DNA of 14,762 nucleotides from Ruminococcus sp. UBA3665 (lineage in GTDB: Bacteria > Bacillota > Clostridia > Oscillospirales > Ruminococcaceae): contig DFJS01000045.1 of assembly GCA_002373165.1 (NCBI GenBank), positions 1-14,762 of the forward strand. The letters are read 5' to 3'. The notes under the pieces were generated by a model. That model did no database searches and was not told the origin of the DNA. It saw nothing but the letters and a program-made list of their open reading frames with translations. The position numbers and the translations under genes are program-made. Below, in pieces: positions 1-5,629 of the stretch (position 1 is the stretch's first letter; the number at the start of each line of letters is the position of its first letter).

Positions 1-53
1 GCGTCAGTTTGTGGCACTGAAGACCATCGGTTCGAATCCGATTATCCACCCCA
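1..53 (+). tRNA. tRNA-His (GTG anticodon), 3' part
   Basis: Only the anticodon arm onward is inside the window. The anticodon stem is TCAGT (4-8) with ACTGA (16-20), enclosing the loop TTGTGGC, so the anticodon is GTG (11-13). The T arm is ATCGG/CCGAT (26-30/38-42) around TTCGAAT. The 3' acceptor strand TATCCAC (43-49) is followed by discriminator C50 and an encoded CCA (51-53). A C at position 73 is characteristic of bacterial tRNA-His, where it pairs with the extra G-1, and this supports the anticodon reading. The 5' half and the promoter lie outside the window. Confidence 0.95.
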
Positions 54-57
54 TGAG

Positions 58-86
58 AAAACCCGGTATGTGAATACCGGGTTTTT
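58..86 (+). terminator. Rho-independent terminator of the tRNA transcript
   Basis: The 9-bp stem ACCCGGTAT (61-69) / ATACCGGGT (74-82) has a 4-nt GTGA loop and is followed by a run of T (82-86). It starts a few bases after the tRNA CCA end, so the tRNA is the last gene of its transcript. Confidence 0.9.
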
Positions 87-91
87 GCTTT

Positions 92-133
92 AAAAAAATC
101 AGAAACTCCATGAACTCGCAGTTCATGGAGTTT
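92..133 (-). terminator. Rho-independent terminator of the apbE operon, overlapping the last codons
   Basis: A perfect 14-bp stem (103-116 with 120-133) has a 3-nt loop. Read on the minus strand it is followed by CTGATTTTTTT (92-102), the expected U run. The stop codon of the Gx-transporter gene (123-125) lies inside the downstream arm's partner, so the last three to four codons of that gene form part of the terminator stem. Confidence 0.88.
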
Positions 134-626
134 TTTCCGTTTTATGCAGTCTTTGAATCAGCAGCTGTGCACACAGCCCCGTGAACAGTCCGGCAATGCT
201 CCCGGAAAGAATCAGAATCGGCAGATAGGAGAAAAATGTTGCTGTCTGCATCATCACGGCTGCCGCCAGAATCTGCCCTGTGTTATGGAATATCGCGCCC
301 AGAATACTGCAAAGCCAGATGTATTTCAGGCTGAGAAACCGGCTGATGAAAATCATCCCGATCAGACAGAGCGCAGCTCCGGAGGCACTGTACAGCAGGG
401 CGGACATGTTTCCGCTGAACATCGCCCCCAGAATGACCCGGCAGGCTACCATCATAGCCGTTTCGGCCGGAGTATAGCGGAATACTGCGTACACTGTGAC
501 GATATTCGCCAGTCCCAGCTTGACTCCGGGAATCGGCAGAATATCCGGGAAACGCAGTTCTATGACAAAGATAATCAAAGCGAGTGCGGTCAGCATAGCC
601 AGTTCGGTTAATTTTTTCAGTTTCAA
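123..626 (-). CDS. Gx transporter family membrane protein (formerly heptaprenyl diphosphate synthase component I)
   Basis: A 167-aa, very hydrophobic protein with about five membrane segments. The signature PGVKLGLANI (residues 33-42), followed by further helices and a GAIFHNTGQ stretch (110-118), is typical of Pfam Hpre_diP_synt_I, now usually called Gx transporter. The old name came from an isoprenoid synthase operon, but the protein looks like a small S-component-type transporter, and nothing here suggests prenyl synthesis. It starts at TTG (626-624), overlapping the stop of the upstream gene in a TTGA arrangement, with an AGGAGGGAG ribosome site at 634-642. There is no earlier in-frame ATG, and the next Met (residue 11) lies within the first helix. 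It is the last gene of the apbE operon. Inference: it may move a flavin, flavin precursor or related ligand used by ApbE; the ligand is not shown by the sequence. Confidence 0.85.
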   Translation of the reverse strand: MKLKKLTELAMLTALALIIFVIELRFPDILPIPGVKLGLANIVTVYAVFRYTPAETAMMVACRVILGAMFSGNMSALLYSASGAALCLIGMIFISRFLSLKYIWLCSILGAIFHNTGQILAAAVMMQTATFFSYLPILILSGSIAGLFTGLCAQLLIQRLHKTEKTP

Positions 627-985
627 GGCTGTTCTCCCTCCTCGGCAAAGCGGATAATCAGTTTATGCGGCAGACAGACAATCGGAAGATTTTCCGACCG
701 GAGTATGCCGGTTTTGATACAGGTCTGATCAGGACAGTCGGCTTCTGAAATGCAGATTTCATGATTCTGAATCCGGATGATATTATAGCCTCCGTCCGGA
801 GAAGCTATCCGGATTTCCTGGTCTTTTTCAGAAGCAAGATCCAGTTCCTGAATGATTTTATTCTCCTGAATGATGAAAACTCTCTGTCCGGAAGGCTTCC
901 GGAGCGCGAAGGCCGCCCACACGGCGCAGAGCAGCAGAATCAAAACTGTAATAATCAGAATAAACTTTGCTTTTTTATCCGGCAT
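623..985 (-). CDS. NusG domain II-containing membrane-anchored protein
   Basis: A 120-aa protein with one N-terminal membrane helix (about residues 7-28) and an extracytoplasmic domain. It ends in the family pattern ICISEADCPDQTC followed by GILRSENLPIVCLPHKLII (in two pieces), which identifies the NusG_II family (PF07009). Four cysteines occur in this region (C in EIC, CPDQTC and IVC), so metal or disulfide chemistry is possible. I start it at ATG 985-983 because GAGGTGA (992-998) sits 6 nt upstream; an in-frame TTG two codons earlier (991) is too close to that site. It overlaps the end of apbE by 11 nt, so translation is probably coupled. Proteins of this family often travel with ApbE and Gx-transporter genes in anaerobic Firmicutes. 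The molecular role is unknown. Confidence 0.85.
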   Translation of the reverse strand: MPDKKAKFILIITVLILLLCAVWAAFALRKPSGQRVFIIQENKIIQELDLASEKDQEIRIASPDGGYNIIRIQNHEICISEADCPDQTCIKTGILRSENLPIVCLPHKLIIRFAEEGEQP

Positions 986-2045
986 GTGCAATCACCTCGA
1001 CGGGCATAGTGCTGATATTTTCAAAATTTTGTTCTATTCCTTCGGAAATCAGGATTTTTCCGTCTTCCGTGACAAGAATCATGTCAAATTGCTCTGACTG
1101 CTGATAATGCCGGACGGCCTGTTCAGTTCCTTCGGCGAACAAAGCAGTAGAAAGCGCATCGCACAGAAGGCCGCTTTCCCCGATGACAGTCACGGAAATC
1201 AAGCCGTTATCGGCCGGAAATCCGTCCTTCGGGTCGATGATATGCCAGTAAATCTGACCGTCATCGCCGACAAAATAGCGTTCGTAATTGCCGGATGTAA
1301 TGACGGCCTGATTTTCAATTTCCAGAATGCACATATTTTCAGAAGGCGAAAGCGGATTGACAACTCCGACTTTCCAAAGACTGCCGTCGGTTTTTCTGCC
1401 GAGTGCCTGCACATTGCCGCCAAGGCTGACAATTGCCGATTCTGCGCCGTATTCCCGGAACAGCTGCATCAGTTTGTCGCTGGTGTAGCCTTTGGCAAGA
1501 GCTCCGAAATCGACTTGTGCTTCTTCCGGAATAATAACAGTATTTCCGTCAAGCTGAATCTGTGTATAATCTACATGCTGCAAAAGCTCCTGAATTCTGG
1601 AATCTTCCGGAATCTGATACTCCTGCGTAGTAAAACCCCATTCTTTCAGAACAGGATAAATAGTAATATCCAGAGAACCGCCACTTTCCGCGCCGATCTG
1701 CACAGCTTCCCGGAGCAGGACGGCAGTATCATCCGAAACAGCAACCGGCGAACCGGCATTCTGATTGATACGGCTGGTATCGCTGTCCGGGTTTGTGACA
1801 GAGAGTGTGTTTTCCAGTCCGGAAATCAGCACAGCAGCCTCCTGCAAAGCGGCATCGCCGTCCATACACCATACTTTCAGATTCATGTAAGTATCCATTG
1901 CGAACAGGTCAGAAACAGCCGGTTCGACAGCAGAAGCTTCTGTTTTTGAGGATTCCGGAACGCCGGAAGATACTGCTGTTTCCTGGGCGCATCCGCACAG
2001 CAGGCAGGGAATCAGCAGCAAGGGCAGAATTTTTTGATATTTCAT
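975..2045 (-). CDS. apbE: FAD:protein FMN transferase (ApbE), lipoprotein
   Basis: A 356-aa ApbE-family protein that moves the FMN part of FAD onto Thr/Ser of extracytoplasmic target proteins (EC 2.7.1.180). The signal peptide ends in the lipobox LLCGC, with Cys19 as the lipid anchor, so the enzyme faces outward. Family blocks in order are MDTYMNL (50-56), SGGSLDITIYP (121-131), VDFGALAKGYTSDK (178-191), SLGGNVQALG (207-216), SGNYERYF (251-258), HIIDPKDGFP (268-277) and CDALSTALF (295-303); the last two normally hold the Mg-binding residues. I start it at 2045 because TAAAGGAGT (2051-2059) precedes it; the earlier in-frame ATGs at 2069 and 2066 lie upstream of that ribosome site. It is the first gene of an operon with NusG-II and Gx transporter. 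Its likely substrate, an FMN-binding domain with DAVSGST, is encoded just upstream (2155-3660). Confidence 0.95.
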   Translation of the reverse strand: MKYQKILPLLLIPCLLCGCAQETAVSSGVPESSKTEASAVEPAVSDLFAMDTYMNLKVWCMDGDAALQEAAVLISGLENTLSVTNPDSDTSRINQNAGSPVAVSDDTAVLLREAVQIGAESGGSLDITIYPVLKEWGFTTQEYQIPEDSRIQELLQHVDYTQIQLDGNTVIIPEEAQVDFGALAKGYTSDKLMQLFREYGAESAIVSLGGNVQALGRKTDGSLWKVGVVNPLSPSENMCILEIENQAVITSGNYERYFVGDDGQIYWHIIDPKDGFPADNGLISVTVIGESGLLCDALSTALFAEGTEQAVRHYQQSEQFDMILVTEDGKILISEGIEQNFENISTMPVEVIAHAG

Positions 2046-2075
2046 AAAAAACTCCTTTACAGTCATCATGAGTTT

Positions 2076-2104
2076 ATTATAACATTTCCGGATGATTTTT
2101 GCAA
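2076..2104 (-). promoter_or_regulatory. Sigma-A promoter of the apbE operon
   Basis: On the minus strand, -35 TTGCAA (2104-2099), a 17-bp spacer and a perfect -10 TATAAT (2081-2076) lie about 24 nt upstream of the apbE ribosome site. The predicted start of transcription is near 2069. This makes apbE, NusG-II and Gx transporter a unit separate from the FMN-binding gene. Confidence 0.85.
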
Positions 2105-2111
2105 TACTTTT

Positions 2112-2146
2112 CCGGCAAAAGGACTGCCCCTTTCCGGAAGGGGCAG
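2112..2146 (-). terminator. Rho-independent terminator of the FMN-binding membrane protein gene
   Basis: The 9-bp stem CTGCCCCTT (2124-2132) / AAGGGGCAG (2138-2146) has a 5-nt loop. On the minus strand it is followed by TCCTTTTGCC. It lies 8 nt after the stop codon at 2155 and just upstream of the apbE promoter, so it divides the locus into two transcripts. The T run is short, so read-through is possible. Confidence 0.75.
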
Positions 2147-2154
2147 AGGAAGGC

Positions 2155-3660
2155 TTATTTTCTGGCCTGATTCAGGGCTTCTCTTACGCCGTCGCGGAGG
2201 GCATCGGAACTGTAAGTCGAACCGGATACGGCATCCACATCAGGACTCTGGGCGGCAAGAATGGCATCCCGGATTACAGGATAGGCTACATCAAAATAAT
2301 ACATATCGCTTTCATTGCAGCTTGCCATGACATCTGTGATGACATCATTCTGAATTGTCACAGTAATAAACACATCGCTGTCATAGCCGAACTTTGTCAC
2401 ACTGTAGGTACCGTCATTATAAATCGTGCTGACGGGTTCAGGTTCCGTTTCCGGTTCAGGTTCCGGAGCAGGAGCTTCTGTTTCGGGAGGAAGTGTTGTT
2501 TCTTCAGGCTGATTTTGCTCTTCCTGAACGGGAGCAGGTTCTTCTTCCGCAGCGGGTTCGTCCTGCTGGGGCTGTTCTTCCGCCTGCGGAGCCTGTGTTT
2601 CCTGCGGAGCTGCTGCTGTTTCCGCGGCCGGAGCGGTCGTGCTGACGGCGGCCTGAGTTTCGGCTGATGATTCTGCTGTTGTTTCGGCCTGCGATTCCGG
2701 AACAGAAGTTTCAGGAATTTCAGAAGAAAGTTCCGTAACAGCTTCTGAAACAGCAGGGGCTTCCGTTTCGGAAACTTCCGGAAGCGTTTCAGTTTCGGGA
2801 GAAGATTCGGCAGAAGTTTCAGCGGCAGGAGCAGTTTCGGCGGCAGGTGCCGATGTGGAAACCGGAGTTTTCTCGGCAGTTTCAGCCGGAACAGCGGCCG
2901 CACGGGAGGAAATTCCCATCACACTCGTCAGAATCACGAAGACTGCCGCACAGATGCCGTTCAGAGCGGCAGGATTCTGTGTTTTTTTCCGGCGCAGGAT
3001 TTCTTTCCGGATACGGAACACGGCATAACCCAGAAATACTATCGTATAGGCCAGAATACTCAGCATAACGCCTTCACGTCCCTGACGGGCACGCGGAATC
3101 AGAATTACCATGATATGCACATAAATCAGCGCATAGAAAACATAGGCCGCACGCTGGATATTTTTCCAGGTTTTGCCTTTCATCTTTTTGCGGATGGCCT
3201 TAAAGGAAATCACAGTCAGCGGAATCATGATTAGCATCAGAATCAGACAGATAATGCATGTCAGAATAAAATCTGCTGTGCCGGGGCGGCCGCTGAACAG
3301 CCGCTTGATATAGGAAATTCCGTATACTACCGCATGAGAAAGCGTAACCAGTGCGGCAAAAATAGAAAGCTCTCCGCGGGCAGGAAGCAGCCGTTTCCGG
3401 ATTTCTTTTGCTTCATCCGGCAGTGCGCCGATCCATGCCACCACGCACCACAGAGCCGCCGCCAGTGCACCGCTCTTGAACAGGCCGATTACATAAGTCG
3501 TCATAAAAGGGCTGAACTGAACATGTGCCTGATTTAAAATAATCATGATGACCGAAATTACAGTTCCGATCAGGTAAAACGGCACAGGATGTTTTCGCAG
3601 TGGTTCGGCACAAAACCAGGAAAAAAGACACGCCGCAGCAATCGCAATTAAAAATAACAT
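2155..3660 (-). CDS. Membrane ferric-reductase-like / FMN-binding fusion protein with flavinylation site
   Basis: A 501-aa three-part protein. Residues 1-250 hold about seven to eight membrane helices resembling the ferric-reductase-like transmembrane (YedZ/MsrQ-type) fold. Candidate haem ligands are His109 (LSHAVVYG) and His182 (YVHIMV). Residues 255-410 form a long Pro/Glu/Ala/Thr/Ser-rich linker that would span the cell wall. Residues 411-501 are an FMN-binding domain (PF04205 type) beginning near YNDGTYS and ending with DAVSGSTYSSDALRDGV; Thr482 in DAVSGST fits the ApbE target pattern Dxx[ST]GA[TS] apart from Ser for Ala. The start at 3660 has GGAG (3669-3672) upstream. Likely role: passing electrons from the membrane, via haem, to a covalently bound FMN outside the cell. 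It lies between its probable modifying enzyme (apbE, downstream) and a surface protein gene (upstream). Haem binding and flavinylation are inferred. Confidence 0.87.
   Translation of the reverse strand: MLFLIAIAAACLFSWFCAEPLRKHPVPFYLIGTVISVIMIILNQAHVQFSPFMTTYVIGLFKSGALAAALWCVVAWIGALPDEAKEIRKRLLPARGELSIFAALVTLSHAVVYGISYIKRLFSGRPGTADFILTCIICLILMLIMIPLTVISFKAIRKKMKGKTWKNIQRAAYVFYALIYVHIMVILIPRARQGREGVMLSILAYTIVFLGYAVFRIRKEILRRKKTQNPAALNGICAAVFVILTSVMGISSRAAAVPAETAEKTPVSTSAPAAETAPAAETSAESSPETETLPEVSETEAPAVSEAVTELSSEIPETSVPESQAETTAESSAETQAAVSTTAPAAETAAAPQETQAPQAEEQPQQDEPAAEEEPAPVQEEQNQPEETTLPPETEAPAPEPEPETEPEPVSTIYNDGTYSVTKFGYDSDVFITVTIQNDVITDVMASCNESDMYYFDVAYPVIRDAILAAQSPDVDAVSGSTYSSDALRDGVREALNQARK
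2431..2895 (-). repeat. Low-complexity Pro/Glu/Ala/Thr linker-coding region
   Basis: About 155 codons of degenerate ETxAP, SAE and PEAE-type repeats separate the membrane domain from the FMN-binding domain. There is no exact unit. The DNA also opens long meaningless frames rich in Lys/Leu/Pro on the same strand. Such spacers typically carry a catalytic domain through peptidoglycan. Confidence 0.85.
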
Positions 3661-3693
3661 AAATACAACTCCGTTTTTCAGTTTTGTCAGGAT

Positions 3694-3738
3694 ACATTAT
3701 CACCCTGTCCCGTCAGTGACAGAACAGGGCGACAATGT
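3694..3738 (-). ncRNA. Long perfect RNA hairpin between surface-protein and reductase genes
   Basis: Read on the minus strand, the 45 nt fold into one uninterrupted 21-bp stem with a 3-nt loop (ACU). Seventeen pairs are Watson-Crick and four are G-U. On the plus strand the same four positions would be A-C mismatches, so the structure belongs to minus-strand RNA. No U run follows (the next bases are AUCCUG), so it is not a classical terminator. It lies 33 nt upstream of the start codon at 3660 and 63 nt after the stop of the upstream gene at 3802. The intergenic stretch 3661-3801 holds no gene, no convincing promoter and only a weak hairpin (TCAGCTGA) after the upstream stop, so the two genes may be co-transcribed with this element as a processing, stabilising or differential-expression signal. 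That role is inferred. Confidence 0.7.
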
Positions 3739-3801
3739 GCTTTTTCATTTGTGTGAAAGGAAAAATATAAATGAAACTTAAATAAGGAAATCAGCTGAAA
3801 T

Positions 3802-5391
3802 TTATTTTTTCTTTCTGGAGACAATCACTGCCAGTCCGGCAGCGGCCAGTGCAGCGGCAGGAACAGCGGTTCTGGAATCGCCTGTCTTCGGGCTTTCTGT
3901 AGAGCCTGTGCTTGCTGTTGTCGTTGTGGATTTTGCTGTTGTAGTAGTTGCCTTGGTAGTGGTGGTTGCTTTAGTAGTAGAAGTTGCTTTGGTAGTAGAA
4001 GTAGAGGAGGTTGCTGTAGATTCTGCTTCTGTCGGAGCTTCTGTTTCAGTTTCAGTTTCAGAAGGCTGTTCTTCTGCGCCGAGTGTGATAACCAGCGGCG
4101 TTTCATAGCCTGTGGCAGTTACTGTGATGGTGTATTTGCCGCTTCCGTCGAAGACAGGCGCAGCAGTATCGCCTCTGCCGGATGCAGCTTCAAAATTGAT
4201 TACGCCGTCCTTGTCGATGATAGAAATGGCACCTCTGCCGGATGCAGCATAATCTTTTTCATTGACATTAACATTTGCCAGATTCTTGATAAAATTAGCA
4301 GCCTGTTCTTCTGTAAAGCCTTCTGCGGCAATCAGCTTTTTATTTTCGGCATCGTAAGCAACAGGAAGATCTTCCGTGCTGAGTACGAAGCTTGCGGAGA
4401 ATGCAGCATATTTGCCGCCTTTATCGGATACGGTCAGAGTATAAGTTCCGGGAACGGCATCTGAATAGGCAACAATGCCGTCTTCGCCGACAGAAAAGTT
4501 TTCGGCAACACTGTATTCAGACTGATAATCTTCCGGATAGCCTTCCTGTGTCAGCTTGACAGAAGCTGTGCCGGCTTTGCCGTTTTCTACAGACAGTGTA
4601 TTTTCAAATTTTACAGGAACATAAGTTTCTGTTTCTACTGTGTAATAACCGGATTTGGCAATATAAACAATTTCGCTGATAGTTTCGCCCATCAGGGATT
4701 TATAATTTTCAAAATCCAGAACATTGCCGTGAGGTTCCGTTGTCTTGATGCCGGAAGACCATGCAAACTGTCCGCGCCAGATATTCTGTTCATGGCGCAT
4801 AGCATAGGCATTGCCTTCTTTGGTTTTCAAAACTGCGCCGTAAATAGCACCCAGATCTTCCGGAGCAGAATTGACAGCAATAAGATAATCGCCCCATGCT
4901 GTTTCTGTACTGAGATTGATTTCTGCTTCAAATTTCTGCGGTTCGGCATCGTTGACAGCAGAAAATTCTGCCTTGCCGTCGGTTACGGTTACAGTTTTAT
5001 AAGCAGCAGGTGTTTCTGTCAAATCCTGGAAGTTGAAATTATTTTCGCCCAGAGATGCCAGTTCGGCCTGCGTAATGGCAACAGGATATGTCACGCCAAG
5101 AATCTGGCCGGAACCGTCCTCGGCAGGTGTGCTGTGATAAGAACCCTCGAATAATTCGCCTTCGCCGTTTTTCGTCCATTTGGTATTGGTAGCCGAAGAA
5201 ACAGCATCGACCTCATAGGCATTGCCGCTTCCGGCAAGTTCAGCTTTATAAAAATCAGCATAAGGAATATCCATTGTACCATAGATATAATTTGCAGTAT
5301 CGGTATTTTCGGCCGATGCGGCAAACGGAACAGCACTGACAGCGAGTGCCATGCTTGCAGTCAGAACTGCAACAGTTTTCAGTTTTTTCAT
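3802..5391 (-). CDS. Cell-wall-anchored surface protein, Tp47-like N-domain, Thr-rich stalk, PKTG sorting signal
   Basis: A 529-aa exported protein. It has a signal peptide (1-27, cleavage likely after AASA); a 30-265 region resembling proteins annotated as penicillin-binding Tp47 domain (IYGTMDIPYADFY, DAVSSATNTKW, GQILGVTYPVAI); a beta-sandwich-like stretch (266-345); a 355-438 domain resembling the Shr-like haem/haemoglobin-interacting (DUF1533) type, ending YTITVTATGYETP; a Thr/Ser/Lys stalk (441-498); and a C-terminal PKTGD (501-505), hydrophobic segment and RKKK, i.e. an LPXTG-like sortase signal with Ser in place of Leu. AASGRG occurs twice, at 382-387 and 402-407. AGGAG (5401-5405) precedes the start. 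Residues 62-68, DAVSSAT, resemble the flavinylation site DAVSGST of the neighbouring reductase. The promoter is near consensus, so it may be abundant. The domain names are tentative; no enzymatic role can be assigned. Confidence 0.85.
   Translation of the reverse strand: MKKLKTVAVLTASMALAVSAVPFAASAENTDTANYIYGTMDIPYADFYKAELAGSGNAYEVDAVSSATNTKWTKNGEGELFEGSYHSTPAEDGSGQILGVTYPVAITQAELASLGENNFNFQDLTETPAAYKTVTVTDGKAEFSAVNDAEPQKFEAEINLSTETAWGDYLIAVNSAPEDLGAIYGAVLKTKEGNAYAMRHEQNIWRGQFAWSSGIKTTEPHGNVLDFENYKSLMGETISEIVYIAKSGYYTVETETYVPVKFENTLSVENGKAGTASVKLTQEGYPEDYQSEYSVAENFSVGEDGIVAYSDAVPGTYTLTVSDKGGKYAAFSASFVLSTEDLPVAYDAENKKLIAAEGFTEEQAANFIKNLANVNVNEKDYAASGRGAISIIDKDGVINFEAASGRGDTAAPVFDGSGKYTITVTATGYETPLVITLGAEEQPSETETETEAPTEAESTATSSTSTTKATSTTKATTTTKATTTTAKSTTTTASTGSTESPKTGDSRTAVPAAALAAAGLAVIVSRKKK
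3910..4005 (-). repeat. Tandem Thr-rich repeat (TTKAT units) in the surface protein stalk
   Basis: Residues 463-494 repeat a five- to six-residue unit (TTKATS, TTKATT, TTTAKS). The DNA is a degenerate repeat of trinucleotides such as GTA/GTT on the plus strand. Regions like this can vary in copy number between strains. They usually form an extended, often glycosylated, stalk before a sortase signal. Confidence 0.85.
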
Positions 5392-5446
5392 GATTTAACT
5401 CTCCTAACTTGAACAAAGTTTTGCTTTACTGCGGAACAATAATAAA

Positions 5447-5464
5447 AGTAAGTTACCGCTTACT
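5447..5464 (-). promoter_or_regulatory. Small inverted repeat in the surface protein leader
   Basis: AGTAAG (5447-5452) and CTTACT (5459-5464) are separated by 6 nt, about 60 nt upstream of the start codon and inside the roughly 85-nt leader predicted from the promoter. It could be an mRNA hairpin or an operator. It is short, and I give it little weight. Confidence 0.35.
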
Positions 5465-5482
5465 GTTTCGGGTACAAGTAGA

Positions 5483-5511
5483 AGTATAACACAAAACTGA
5501 ACTTTTGTCAA
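5483..5511 (-). promoter_or_regulatory. Strong sigma-A promoter of the surface protein gene
   Basis: On the minus strand, a perfect -35 TTGACA (5511-5506), a 17-bp spacer and -10 TATACT (5488-5483) are followed by a leader of about 85 nt. Upstream (5526-5556) is a very A/T-rich stretch flanked by GGCAAA and TTTGCC, which may act as an UP element or a binding site. Confidence 0.88.
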
Positions 5512-5580
5512 GAGCTTTTTAGCATGGCAAACGAAAAATATATTTATAAATTTGCCGATTTTTTTCTACAGAATTGACAA

Positions 5581-5607
5581 GAATCCCCTGCAAATTGCAG
5601 GGGATTC
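5581..5607 (-). terminator. Probable transcription-end hairpin after the solute-binding protein gene
   Basis: A perfect 12-bp stem GAATCCCCTGCA (5581-5592) / TGCAGGGGATTC (5596-5607) has a 3-nt loop, 22 nt past the stop codon at 5630. The following minus-strand bases (TTGTCAATTC) are only a poor U run, so termination may be weak. A T-rich stretch lies before the hairpin rather than after it. Confidence 0.6.
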
Positions 5608-5629
5608 GCTTTAAAAAAATTTGGGGATT

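Noticed and set aside
123..626. Function as a subunit of heptaprenyl diphosphate synthase
   Set aside because: The name is historical; the protein is an integral membrane protein and no prenyl synthase gene is nearby.
1107..1949. 280-codon open frame on the plus strand
   Set aside because: It lies wholly antisense to apbE, has no family motifs and no ribosome site; apbE itself is unmistakable.
2397..2903. Long Lys/Leu/Pro-rich frame on the minus strand
   Set aside because: It is a shifted reading of the Pro/Glu/Ala linker of the reductase gene, has no ribosome site, and its composition is an artefact of the repeat.
3694..3738. Rho-independent terminator of the surface protein gene
   Set aside because: No U run follows on the minus strand; it is kept as a structured RNA element instead.
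3910..4005. Tandem repetitive DNA that might look like a CRISPR or minisatellite
   Set aside because: It encodes the Thr-rich stalk in frame; the units are degenerate, and there are no spacers or repeat palindromes.
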